Assembly: GCA_052386775.1 (NCBI GenBank)
Contig: JBQTJV010000063.1
Coordinates: 1 to 36,524, forward strand
Origin: DSOT01 sp052386775
Lineage (GTDB): Bacteria; Pseudomonadota; Gammaproteobacteria; Burkholderiales; SG8-41
Length of the DNA stretch: 36,524 bases
Direction: 5' to 3'
This document shows positions 22,386-30,474 of this stretch, piece by piece. The notes under the pieces are model-generated. The model was given only the letters and a program-made list of their open reading frames with translations. It was not told the origin of the DNA and ran no database searches. The stretch's first letter is position 1. Each line of letters starts with the position of its first letter. The translations under genes were made by a program, and so were the position numbers.

Positions 22386-24163
22386 CGCGCGGCGGGATGG
22401 TCCGTCCTCAGAAAACGATTGACGGTGTTCTGCAGCACCTCGTTGTTGGGATGCTCTTTTTGCACGCTGGACCACAGCTTGCGCGCCTCGTCGCGTTGCC
22501 CGCTGACCCACAGCAGCTCGCCCAGGTGCGCGGCGATTTCCGGATCGGGCCGCAGTGCGTGCGCCCGCTTCAGATAATCAAGAGCTTGCGCGATCTGCCC
22601 CTGGCGATACAGCACCCATCCCATGCTGTCCATGATGAAGGGGTCTTCCGGTGCGAGCTTCAGCGCCGTTTCGATGAGCTGGCGTGCTTCGTCCAGCCTT
22701 TCGTTGCGATCCGCAAACGTGTAGCCGAGCGCATTGTGGGCATGCGCGTGATCGGGGCGCAGCGTTATCAGCTTGCGCAGGTTCGCCTCCAGCACGTCGA
22801 GGCGGTTGACCTTTTCCGCCGCCATGGCGTGGTCGTACAGCAGTTCGTGAGAATCCGGAAGCTTTTCCAGCGCGCGACCAAGAAGATCGAAGGCGTCCTG
22901 ATAGGCGGTCGCCTCGCGCAGCAGCTGCGCTTCCGCCTGGGTCAACTGCACGCGCTGCTGGGTGTTGCGCGGACTGACCTGCTGCAGATGCTTGCGCGCA
23001 TCGGCAAGCCGCCCCTGCTTGGCGAGGATGCCGGCGTAACGCGCCTGGGCATTGATGTGCTGCTCTCCGGCGCCGACCGCCCCGTACCACTTCAACGCCT
23101 CGTCGTAGCGCTTGCGTTCCTCGTTCACCTGGCCCAGATACAGGCGCACCGCATCCGGATCCTTGTAGTTCTTTTCAAGTGCGCGCTTGAGCTGCGTTTC
23201 GGCAGCGTCGTAGTCGTTCAACTGCAGCGCGAGCAACGCCACCGCCATGGTGACTTCCGCATTGTCCGGAAATTCCGCCAGCAGCACTTCGAACTGCGTC
23301 CGCGCCTCGGGCAGTTGCTTGTCAGCGACCAGCATTCGCGCATAACTCAGGCGCGCGTCCTTCGCCTGGGGATGCTGCTTGAGATAGCCGGCGAGGTAAG
23401 TCAGCGCCTCGGCGGCGGAGCGGCGCTGCAGGATCTGAGCCTGAAACAGCGCAGCAATTTCCCAGTCGGGCCGCAACCGCAGCGCGGCGCGCACTTCGTT
23501 CAGCGCAAGCTCCGCATTTTCCGCATTCCACGCCGCCTGGGCGACCGCGAAACGCGCTTCCGGCACTTCCCGGTACGAGCTTGCGAGTCCCTGCATCAGC
23601 TCCAGCACCGCTTTCCTGTCCTTGTGCCGGGCCAGCAGTGAGGTAATTTGCAGAAAGCTCTGCCCCACGCGCGCCTCGTCGGCGCGCAACCATTTTTCGA
23701 GATGCGGCAAGGCGTTCGCGAGCTGCGCCTGATTCACCAGCAGCGCCGCCAGGACCTGCCGTGCCTGCTGCGACTGCGGATCCGCCTGCAGCCATATGCC
23801 CGCAGCCTCGATCGCGGAATCGATGAAGCGCGCGTTCCACGCGATCTCCGTCGCGCGCTGCGCGACGCGCGGGTCGCGCGTCTCGCGCGCCAGGTCGAGA
23901 TATGCCGGTACCGCAACCTGCGGCTGCCCGCGCTGCACCGCCACCTCGGCCAGCATGAGCTTCATCATGAGCTGCTCGGTCAGCTCGTGGGTCGGAAGCT
24001 GGAGTTTGGGTGGCGCAGGCTTCGCGGCAGTTTTTGCCTGCGGCTTAGCGGCGCCCTTGGCTTGCGCGGGAGACGCTCCGCCCGCGTCGGGGGCGATCGG
24101 TTGTTGGGCGCAAGCCGCAAGGACCGTGCACACCACGAGGGCAAGCAAGCTCGATTTCATCAT
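22382..24163 (-). CDS. TPR-repeat lipoprotein
   Basis: This 593-residue protein has a lipoprotein signal ending LAAC (Cys18), an Ala/Lys/Pro-rich spacer (about residues 20-55), and at least eight to ten tetratricopeptide repeats. The clearest are near residues 250-345 and in the last 120 (HAHNALGYTFADRNERLDEA and DPFIMDSMGWVLYRQGQIAQ). It is probably a scaffold at the outer membrane. The gene is commonly found directly before lolB in betaproteobacteria, which suggests envelope biogenesis, but no specific function is established. It starts at ATG 24163, divergent from the ABC operon. Confidence 0.92.
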   Translation of the reverse strand: MMKSSLLALVVCTVLAACAQQPIAPDAGGASPAQAKGAAKPQAKTAAKPAPPKLQLPTHELTEQLMMKLMLAEVAVQRGQPQVAVPAYLDLARETRDPRVAQRATEIAWNARFIDSAIEAAGIWLQADPQSQQARQVLAALLVNQAQLANALPHLEKWLRADEARVGQSFLQITSLLARHKDRKAVLELMQGLASSYREVPEARFAVAQAAWNAENAELALNEVRAALRLRPDWEIAALFQAQILQRRSAAEALTYLAGYLKQHPQAKDARLSYARMLVADKQLPEARTQFEVLLAEFPDNAEVTMAVALLALQLNDYDAAETQLKRALEKNYKDPDAVRLYLGQVNEERKRYDEALKWYGAVGAGEQHINAQARYAGILAKQGRLADARKHLQQVSPRNTQQRVQLTQAEAQLLREATAYQDAFDLLGRALEKLPDSHELLYDHAMAAEKVNRLDVLEANLRKLITLRPDHAHAHNALGYTFADRNERLDEARQLIETALKLAPEDPFIMDSMGWVLYRQGQIAQALDYLKRAHALRPDPEIAAHLGELLWVSGQRDEARKLWSSVQKEHPNNEVLQNTVNRFLRTDHPAAR

Positions 24164-24230
24164 AATGTGACGGCTGCCCGCGATTGCGCGGGGCCTTCGT
24201 GAACGATTAAGGAACTACCGGTAGTGCTGC

Positions 24231-24259
24231 TTCATAAACGAGCACATATTAGGTATATT
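24231..24259 (+). promoter_or_regulatory. candidate promoter of the ABC operon
   Basis: TTCATA (24231-24236) and TATATT (24254-24259) lie 17 bp apart on the plus strand, about 45 bp before the ATPase gene, in the AT-richest part of the 139-bp divergent gap. The -35 match is weak (four of six). Confidence 0.4.
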
Positions 24260-24302
24260 TTGCCCTCTTCACAAGATGGCGCCGTCCTCCTTTCGAGATT
24301 AG

Positions 24303-25250
24303 ATGAACGAACACGCAAACGGCGTCACCCTCTGCGCTCACGGGTTGACGCGTAAGTTCGGCGCCCACACTGCGGTTAACAATATCAGCATCGAATTGAA
24401 ACGCGGCGAGGTGCTCGGATTTCTCGGCCCGAATGGCGCCGGCAAGACCACCACCATGCAGATGCTGACCGGGAATCTCGCGCCCTCGAGCGGCGCGATC
24501 AGCATCTGCGGTGTCGATCTGCTGGACCGTCCCGTGGCGGCGAAAGCGAAGCTCGGCTACCTGCCGGAAGTGCCGCCGCTCTATCGTGAATTGACCGTGG
24601 ACGAGTATCTGCTGCTCGCCGCCCGGCTGCATCGCGTGGAGCGGGGCGCGCGCCGCGCCGCGGTTGCGCGCGTCAAGGCGCGCTGCGGCTTGACCGACGT
24701 CGGCGGCAAACTCATCGGCTCGCTCTCAAAGGGCTACCAGCAGCGCGTGGGAATCGCACAGGCCATCATTCACGAGCCGGACGTCGTGATACTGGACGAG
24801 CCTACCGCGGGTCTCGACCCGAATCAGATCCGGCACATCCGCGACCTCATACGGGAGCTCGGCGGTGAGCGCAGCGTGATCCTTTCCACGCACATCCTTC
24901 CCGAAGTCGAGGCGGTATGCGACCAGGTGCAGATTCTGCACCACGGCAACCTGGTTTACAGCGACACCATCAGCGCACTCGAACGGTTTCACAGCGGTCG
25001 CACCTTGCTGGTCGGTTTGCGCAGCCCGCCGCCGGAGAACGAGCTGGCCGCCATCAACGGCGTCGTCTCGGTCGAGAAGGATACCGATACGCTGTTTCGC
25101 ATTCAGTGGTCGGCGAATACCGACCCGACTGACGAGCTGGTCATGCGCGCGGTGTCCGCGAAGTGGGGGCTCTACCAGTTGAGCCCCGCTCAGACCCGGC
25201 TCGAAGACGTCTTCGTGCACCTCACGCGCAGCGAAGGCCCGGCAGAATGA
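24303..25250 (+). CDS. ABC transporter ATP-binding protein (GldA/ABC-2 type)
   Basis: This 315-residue ATPase has Walker A GPNGAGKTTTMQ, signature LSKGYQQRVGIAQ, and Walker B VILDEPTAGLDPNQ followed by the H-loop STHILPEVEAV. A C-terminal extension of about 80 residues is typical of ABC-2 exporters of the GldA/CcmA kind. It overlaps the permease gene by 4 bp (ATGA). With the next three genes it forms a gliding-type ABC module whose substrate is not established outside Bacteroidetes gliding. Confidence 0.93.
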   Translation: MNEHANGVTLCAHGLTRKFGAHTAVNNISIELKRGEVLGFLGPNGAGKTTTMQMLTGNLAPSSGAISICGVDLLDRPVAAKAKLGYLPEVPPLYRELTVDEYLLLAARLHRVERGARRAAVARVKARCGLTDVGGKLIGSLSKGYQQRVGIAQAIIHEPDVVILDEPTAGLDPNQIRHIRDLIRELGGERSVILSTHILPEVEAVCDQVQILHHGNLVYSDTISALERFHSGRTLLVGLRSPPPENELAAINGVVSVEKDTDTLFRIQWSANTDPTDELVMRAVSAKWGLYQLSPAQTRLEDVFVHLTRSEGPAE

Positions 25251-26017
25251 TATTCACCATAGCGGCGAAGGAACTGAAAACGCTGTTCGCTTCCCCGCTT
25301 GCGTGGGTCGTGTTGACGGTGATGCAGCTCATCCTCGGCTACAACTTCCTGCGGCGCATCGACGATTTTCTGCAGTTGCAGCCGCGCTTGAGTCAGATGG
25401 CGAATCCGCCCGGTGTCACGGAACTGGTCATCGCCCCGGTCTTCGGCACAGTCGCCGTCGTGCTGCTTTTCGCGGTGCCCGTTCTGGCGACGCGCCTCAT
25501 CGCGGAAGAGCGTCGCCACCACACCATCGTGTTCCTCACCACCGCGCCGGTTTCGATCACCGATATCGTGCTGGGAAAATTCCTCGGTTTGATGGGATTC
25601 CTGTTCGTAATCGTGAGCCTTGCCGTGCTGATGCCTTTCGCGCTGGCGCCCAGCACATCGCTCGACTACGGGCTCCTGGCCAGCCTGGTCGCCGGCATGA
25701 TGCTTCTTGCCGCCTGTTTCACGGCGGTGAGCCTTTACGTCTCCTGTCTTACCGCGCATCCCGTGGTTGCGGCCGTCGGCGCGTTCGGCGCGCTCCTGGG
25801 TATGCTGCTCGCCGGTGAGACCGCCGGCGACAGCCTGCGGGCGCGTGACTGGCACCTGCCGGCGGCACTGATGCAGGTGTTTACCCCGGTGAAGAATTTC
25901 GAGCCTCTGGGCCGCGGGCTCCTGGATACCTACGCCATAGCGTGTTCGCTACTCCTGATCGGCGGATTCATCGTCATGGCGATCCGCAGACTCGATGCCA
26001 TGCGGCTACGCGGCTGA
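25247..26017 (+). CDS. ABC-2 permease (GldF-like)
   Basis: This 256-residue membrane protein with six predicted transmembrane segments starts MIFTIAAKELKTLFASPLAW, the typical beginning of GldF-type ABC-2 permeases, and has the conserved LIAEERRHHTIVFLTTAPVS. ATG 25247 overlaps the ATPase stop; the frame upstream of it is a shadow. It stops two bases before the GldG-like gene and partners the preceding ATPase. Confidence 0.92.
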   Translation: MIFTIAAKELKTLFASPLAWVVLTVMQLILGYNFLRRIDDFLQLQPRLSQMANPPGVTELVIAPVFGTVAVVLLFAVPVLATRLIAEERRHHTIVFLTTAPVSITDIVLGKFLGLMGFLFVIVSLAVLMPFALAPSTSLDYGLLASLVAGMMLLAACFTAVSLYVSCLTAHPVVAAVGAFGALLGMLLAGETAGDSLRARDWHLPAALMQVFTPVKNFEPLGRGLLDTYAIACSLLLIGGFIVMAIRRLDAMRLRG

Positions 26018-26019
26018 CC

Positions 26020-27387
26020 ATGGAAGCGACACCGCGTCTGCGCGCGCGCCTGTTTATCCAGAACGGCGTCTTCGTCGCGCTGCTCGTGGCGCTCATCATG
26101 CTGCTTGCTTACCTCGCGCACGAGTTTCGCCGGGAGTGGGATGTTACGCGCAGCGGGCGCAATACGCTGTCGGCCTCGACGCTCGAAATACTGAAGCAGC
26201 TGGAAGGCCCGCTGAACATCACGGCTTACGCCATTACGGTGGATCAGTCCGGCGCCAATGTGCACAAGCGTCTGGAGGAGCGGCTGCACGTCTATCAGCG
26301 TGCGAAGCCCGATATCTCGGTAAGCTTCGTCGATCCCCGCGAGCAGCCGAAACTTGCTGAAGCAGCCGCCTTGCGCACGCCCAATGAGCTGGTGGTCGAG
26401 TACCGCCGGCGTACCGAGCATCTCCCGCTCGAGGAGTTCGGCGAGCAGCAATTCGTCAACGTCCTGATGCGGCTCGCGCGCGGCGCGGACAGCCTCGTGT
26501 TCTGGCTCGACGGGCACGGTGAACGCAGGTGGAACGGCACCGCGAACCACGACCTTGGCAGTTTCGGCCATCACCTCCAGCAGCGGGGATTTCGCCTGAA
26601 CAGCGTGAATCTCGCGGTGGCCCAGGAAGTGCCGGCGAATGCGGCGGCACTGGTCATCGCCAGTCCGCAGGCGGATCTCCTGCCTGCCGAAGTCGAGAAG
26701 CTGCGCCGCTACCTCGAGCGCGGCGGGAATCTGCTGTGGCTGCTCGACCCCGAGCCGCTGCGCGGCCTCGAGCCGCTCGCCGAGGCGCTCGGCCTGGTAC
26801 TGACGCCCGGCACCATCGTCGATTTCGAAGTGAAGCCGCGCAGCGGTCCCCCGGTATTTGCGGTGGGCGCGGCGGCCAGCTACGGGCGCCATCCGATCAC
26901 GCTCGACTTTCGAATGAACACCCTGTTTCCGCACGCGCGCCCGATCGGTGTCACCGAGAACGATGAATGGCGCGTCACTGCGCTCGTGGAGGTGGCGCCG
27001 CGCGGCTGGGTCGAGGCGGGAAGGCTGGATCAGCACGTTCAGTTCGACAAGGACCGCGACATCCCGGGCCCGCTTCCCGTCGCGCAGGCGTTCGAGCGCA
27101 CCGTCGGCGATCGCCAGCAGCGCGCCGTGGTCGTCGGCAACGGCCAGTTTCTTTCCAACACTTTTCTCGGCAACGGCGGCAATCTTGACCTCGGAATCAA
27201 CATCATGAACTGGCTCACCGGCGCGGATCGGATGATCACGATTGAGCCACGCCCGGCGGCGGACAGCATGCTGCGAATCGACCAGGCGACGCTTTACCTC
27301 ATCGCCTTCACGTTTCTGCTCGGCTTGCCGCTCGCGTTTGCGGTCACCGGCGTCGTCGTCTGGTGGCGCCGGCGCCGGTCGATTTAA
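26020..27387 (+). CDS. GldG-like ABC-associated membrane protein
   Basis: This 455-residue protein has one transmembrane helix near the N-terminus (about residues 15-35), a large extracytoplasmic domain of the ABC-type uncharacterised (GldG/IFT52-like) family, and a second helix near the C-terminus (about 425-447) followed by basic residues WWRRRRSI. Visible features include RSGRNTLSASTLEILKQLEG and FWLDGHGERRWNG. GldG-type proteins accompany GldA/GldF ATPase-permease pairs. ATG 26020 is two bases after the permease stop, suggesting tight coupling. Confidence 0.9.
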   Translation: MEATPRLRARLFIQNGVFVALLVALIMLLAYLAHEFRREWDVTRSGRNTLSASTLEILKQLEGPLNITAYAITVDQSGANVHKRLEERLHVYQRAKPDISVSFVDPREQPKLAEAAALRTPNELVVEYRRRTEHLPLEEFGEQQFVNVLMRLARGADSLVFWLDGHGERRWNGTANHDLGSFGHHLQQRGFRLNSVNLAVAQEVPANAAALVIASPQADLLPAEVEKLRRYLERGGNLLWLLDPEPLRGLEPLAEALGLVLTPGTIVDFEVKPRSGPPVFAVGAAASYGRHPITLDFRMNTLFPHARPIGVTENDEWRVTALVEVAPRGWVEAGRLDQHVQFDKDRDIPGPLPVAQAFERTVGDRQQRAVVVGNGQFLSNTFLGNGGNLDLGINIMNWLTGADRMITIEPRPAADSMLRIDQATLYLIAFTFLLGLPLAFAVTGVVVWWRRRRSI

Positions 27388-27402
27388 GGGAGCTTGGCAG
27401 CA

Positions 27403-27435
27403 GTGGATCTCGGTCTTGCCCGGGTCACGGCGTGA
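27403..27435 (+). other. 10-codon mini-ORF coupled to the DUF4340 gene
   Basis: GTG 27403, with GGGAG 10 bases upstream, opens a 10-codon frame (VDLGLARVTA). Its TGA overlaps the GTG start of the DUF4340 gene (GTGA, 27432-27435). The DUF4340 start itself has no ribosome binding site, so re-initiation is possible. It could instead be a fortuitous frame. Confidence 0.25.
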
Positions 27436-28268
27436 CGCGCGGTTGGCTACTCAATGCGGTCCTGCTGCTGGCCGTGGCAGCGCTGGCCTCGTTCCTTGCG
27501 TTCAGGCCGCGCAGCGACGCTCCCGGACAGCATCGTCTCACGACGCTGAAGGCAAATGCGGTAAGCGATATCCGGCTGGAACGCAGCGGGCGTCCACCGG
27601 TATTGCTGCGCCGAGAGAACAATCAATGGACCATCACCGCGCCAGTGCCGGCGCGCGCCGACAACTTTCAGGTCGCACGCCTGCTCGGCATACTGGATGC
27701 AACCGCCACGCAGCGCCTGCCGGGGCAGGACCTCGCTCGCTTCGGCCTGGATTCACCGCTCGCCCGCCTCACCATAGACGGCGCACAGTTCGATTTCGGC
27801 TCGGTAAACGCGGTGACGCGGGAGCAGTACGTGCTCACCGCCGGTGTGGTCCACGCCGTGGCACCGCGCTATGGCGCGGCGCTTGCGGGCGACGTCAGTG
27901 AACTCATCGCCAGGCAGCCGTTCCCTGCGGGCGAGTCACCGGTGCGCTTCGCGTTTCCTGGTTTCACCATCGCCCAGGACGGCAACCGGTGGCAGGTCAT
28001 GCCGGCAAGCGGCGACGTCAGTCAGGACGATATCAACCGCTGGATCGATGCCTGGCGTCACGCCCACGCCCTGCGGGCCGAGCCGGATCCCGGCGGCACG
28101 CCGCTGGAAACCATAACAATCCAGATGCGGAGCGGGACCGGACTTGCCTTGCACGTCGTGCAGAAGGGCCCCGAGTACATCATTGCCCGGCCCGATGAGA
28201 AACTGCGCTACCATTTCGCGCCCGAAATCGCCAAGCGCCTGCTGGCGCCGCCGGCAGCGCCACAATAA
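27432..28268 (+). CDS. DUF4340 domain-containing protein
   Basis: This 278-residue protein has one N-terminal membrane helix (TRGWLLNAVLLLAVAALASF) and then a DUF4340 region outside the membrane, with repeated motifs such as NNQWTITAPVPARADNFQVA and LARFGLDSPLARLTIDG. DUF4340 proteins commonly follow GldG-like genes, so it is the fourth part of the ABC module. GTG 27432 is chosen because it begins directly before the membrane helix; a longer start at 27363 would lie inside the previous gene. Confidence 0.88.
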   Translation: MTRGWLLNAVLLLAVAALASFLAFRPRSDAPGQHRLTTLKANAVSDIRLERSGRPPVLLRRENNQWTITAPVPARADNFQVARLLGILDATATQRLPGQDLARFGLDSPLARLTIDGAQFDFGSVNAVTREQYVLTAGVVHAVAPRYGAALAGDVSELIARQPFPAGESPVRFAFPGFTIAQDGNRWQVMPASGDVSQDDINRWIDAWRHAHALRAEPDPGGTPLETITIQMRSGTGLALHVVQKGPEYIIARPDEKLRYHFAPEIAKRLLAPPAAPQ

Positions 28269-28286
28269 AGGCAACGCCTGACGATC

Positions 28287-29102
28287 ATGCCCGAGCTTCC
28301 GGAAGTGGAAACGACGCGCCGCGGGCTGGCTCCGGTGGTCGAAAATCGCAGGATCGCCAGCGCCATCGTGCGCAATCGCGCGCTGCGTCTGCCGGTTCCG
28401 CTCAGTCTGCCGCGGGTCCTGGCCGGGCAGACTATCTCGAGGTTAGGCCGCCGCGGCAAATACCTGCTCTTCACCTGCGACACCGGGACCCTGATATTGC
28501 ATCTCGGCATGTCGGGGCGGCTATGGCTCGTCGACCGCAGCACGCCCGCCGCGCCCCACGATCATTTCGACCTCGTCATGGACAACGGCGCCATCGTGCG
28601 CCTGCGCGATCCGCGACGCTTCGGGCTCGTGCTTTGGGCGCGCGGCGATCCGCTGCGCCATACGCTGCTGGCCGCGCTGGGGCCCGAGCCCTTCGATGCA
28701 GCGTTCACAGCAGAAGGGCTGTACCGGGTTACCCGCAAGCGCAGCGCGCCCATCAAACAGGTGCTCATGGACGGTCGGGTGGTCGCCGGGGTGGGCAACA
28801 TCTATGCCAATGAGGCGCTGTTTCGCGCCCGCTTGAATCCCCGGCAGCCGGCGCATCGCATCGGGCTCGCGCGCTATCAGGTTCTCGTGCATCAGATACG
28901 GGAGACGCTGGAACAGGCGATCGGCGCCGGCGGCAGCTCGCTGCGCGATTACGTGGGCAGCGACGGCCTGGCGGGTTCGTTCCAGAGCCAGTTCTCGGTT
29001 TACGACCGCGGTGGAGCGCCGTGCCCGCGCTGCAGCACCCCGATCACCGCGATCCGCCAGGCACAACGCTCGACGTTCTACTGCCGGCGTTGTCAGCGTT
29101 GA
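28287..29102 (+). CDS. mutM: formamidopyrimidine-DNA glycosylase
   Basis: MutM (Fpg) removes 8-oxoguanine and formamidopyrimidines and nicks the strand. The protein has 271 residues. The N-terminus MPELPEVETTRRGL provides the catalytic Pro and Glu after Met removal, the conserved lysine is in RRGKYLLF, the helix-two-turn-helix contains GVGNIYANEALFRA, and the C-terminal zinc finger CPRC...FYCRRCQ is complete. It lies 18 bp after the DUF4340 gene and may be transcribed with the ABC module. Confidence 0.97.
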   Translation: MPELPEVETTRRGLAPVVENRRIASAIVRNRALRLPVPLSLPRVLAGQTISRLGRRGKYLLFTCDTGTLILHLGMSGRLWLVDRSTPAAPHDHFDLVMDNGAIVRLRDPRRFGLVLWARGDPLRHTLLAALGPEPFDAAFTAEGLYRVTRKRSAPIKQVLMDGRVVAGVGNIYANEALFRARLNPRQPAHRIGLARYQVLVHQIRETLEQAIGAGGSSLRDYVGSDGLAGSFQSQFSVYDRGGAPCPRCSTPITAIRQAQRSTFYCRRCQR

Positions 29103-29135
29103 ACGCTGCCCGAAGCGCGCTGCGCGCTCCCGCGT

Positions 29136-29393
29136 CTAGGCGGGCTTGCTCGCCGTCAGCCGCAGGTATTTCTCGTGGAGCTGTTCGCGCGTCTCAACCC
29201 ATTGCGGATCGAGCGGAATGCAATCCACGGGACACACCTTCCGGCACTGCGGCTCGTCGTAATGGCCCACGCATTCCGTGCATTTGTGCGGATCGATCTC
29301 GTAGAACTCCGCGCCCTGCGCAATCGCGTCGTTGGGGCACTCCGGCTCGCAGACGTCGCAGTTGATGCATTCATCGGTAATCATCAATGCCAT
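29136..29393 (-). CDS. 2[4Fe-4S] ferredoxin, YfhL/Alvin type
   Basis: This 85-residue ferredoxin binds two [4Fe-4S] clusters. The first motif is CINCDVCEPECP. The second has the longer spacing CTECVGHYDEPQCRKVCP that marks the YfhL/Allochromatium-type group. The C-terminal helix (WVETREQLHEKYLRL) is also typical. Its electron-transfer partner is unknown. It lies 14 bp after coaD and ends convergent with mutM. Confidence 0.95.
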   Translation of the reverse strand: MALMITDECINCDVCEPECPNDAIAQGAEFYEIDPHKCTECVGHYDEPQCRKVCPVDCIPLDPQWVETREQLHEKYLRLTASKPA

Positions 29394-29407
29394 GGCGGTG
29401 GACCGGT

Positions 29408-29902
29408 CTATTTGCCGCCGAGCTGCCTGATCTTGTTCTTCAGCCGTTTTGCGACGTGGGGATGGACGAACTGGCTGACATCTCCGCCCAGTATGGAGAT
29501 TTCCCGCACGATGGTCGCTGAAATGAACATGAACTGCTCGCCCGGCGTCAGAAATAGCGTTTCGACATCGGGATACATTCCGCGGTTCATGCCGGCCAGC
29601 TGAAACTCGTATTCGAAGTCGGACACCGCGCGCAGGCCCCGCACCACGACCCGCGCCTTGTGCTGCTGCACGAACTTCATCAGCAGCCCCGAGAAGCCGA
29701 CCACTTCGACATTGGGGAGATCCTTCAGCACCTCGCTCGCCATTTCCACGCGTTCGTCGAGCGTGAAGAACGGCTGCTTGGCACGGCTGTCCGCGATCGC
29801 CAGTATCACCCGGTCGAACAGCCGCGCCGCGCGGCGCACGAGGTCTTCGTGACCGAGCGTCATGGGATCGAACGTTCCTGGATACACCGCCCTGTTATTC
29901 AT
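29408..29902 (-). CDS. coaD: phosphopantetheine adenylyltransferase
   Basis: CoaD makes dephospho-CoA from 4'-phosphopantetheine and ATP. The protein has 164 residues. The nucleotidyltransferase motif GTFDPMTLGHEDLVRR contains TxGH, and the second motif is ISATIVREI (ISSTxxR-like). ATG 29902 gives the family start NRAVYPGTFDP and overlaps rsmD by 8 bp. An extension to 29983 lies inside rsmD and is rejected. The rsmD-coaD-ferredoxin order is common in betaproteobacteria. Confidence 0.97.
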   Translation of the reverse strand: MNNRAVYPGTFDPMTLGHEDLVRRAARLFDRVILAIADSRAKQPFFTLDERVEMASEVLKDLPNVEVVGFSGLLMKFVQQHKARVVVRGLRAVSDFEYEFQLAGMNRGMYPDVETLFLTPGEQFMFISATIVREISILGGDVSQFVHPHVAKRLKNKIRQLGGK

Positions 29903-30470
29903 GTTCGGCTCGCTGGAGGAGTTCAAAATGGACCTGTCCCGCACGGCTCTTTCTTCGGATCTCCCAGCCGGGCGGAACGTCAACCGACTTCGCGCTCTCG
30001 ACGTAGACCAGGGCGCCGGCGTTCAGGCGCGCTTGCAGCGATGCCAGCATGCGCGGCCAGTCCGCGTCCCGGAAAGGCGGATCGAGGAATACGACGTCAT
30101 AACGACCGCTGTCGCCGCGGAGGAATTCTAGCGCATTCGCGCGCACGAGTTCCACCGACTCCGCGGCGAGCGCAAGGCGGGTCTGCCCCAGCGCGGCGTA
30201 GATCGCCCGGTCGCGTTCGACCATCACGACGCGCTGCGCACCACGCGACGCTGCCTCGAAACCGAGCGCGCCGCTGCCCGCGTAGAGATCGAGACAGCTC
30301 CTGCCGCTCAGATCCTGACCCAACCAGTTGAAAAGCGTTTCGCGCACGCGGTCCGGCGTCGGGCGCAGCTCGTCATGGGAAACAAAATGGATGTAGCGGC
30401 TGCGCCACGCGCCGCCGATGATGCGAACGCGGTTGGCGAGACCGTGACGCGCGGCGCGCGCAGCCGTCAT
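29895..30470 (-). CDS. rsmD: 16S rRNA (guanine(966)-N(2))-methyltransferase RsmD
   Basis: RsmD methylates G966 of 16S rRNA. The protein has 191 residues. The N-terminus VRIIGGAWRSRYI is characteristic, RPTPDRVRETLFNWL follows, the SAM-binding motif is CLDLYAGSGALGFEAASRGA, and the catalytic motif is FLDPPF. ATG 30470 lies 4 bp after the stop of the upstream M16 gene; the longer frame lies within that gene. Confidence 0.96.
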   Translation of the reverse strand: MTAARAARHGLANRVRIIGGAWRSRYIHFVSHDELRPTPDRVRETLFNWLGQDLSGRSCLDLYAGSGALGFEAASRGAQRVVMVERDRAIYAALGQTRLALAAESVELVRANALEFLRGDSGRYDVVFLDPPFRDADWPRMLASLQARLNAGALVYVESAKSVDVPPGWEIRRKSRAGQVHFELLQRAEHE

Positions 30471-30474
30471 GATC

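Noticed and set aside
22325..23641. Plus-strand open frame of 438 codons opposite the TPR gene
   Set aside because: It is antisense to a clear TPR lipoprotein; composition is that of a shadow frame.
29110..29128. GC palindrome GAAGCGCGCTGCGCGCTCC between mutM and ferredoxin
   Set aside because: There is a hairpin but no T-tract on either side; too weak to call a terminator.
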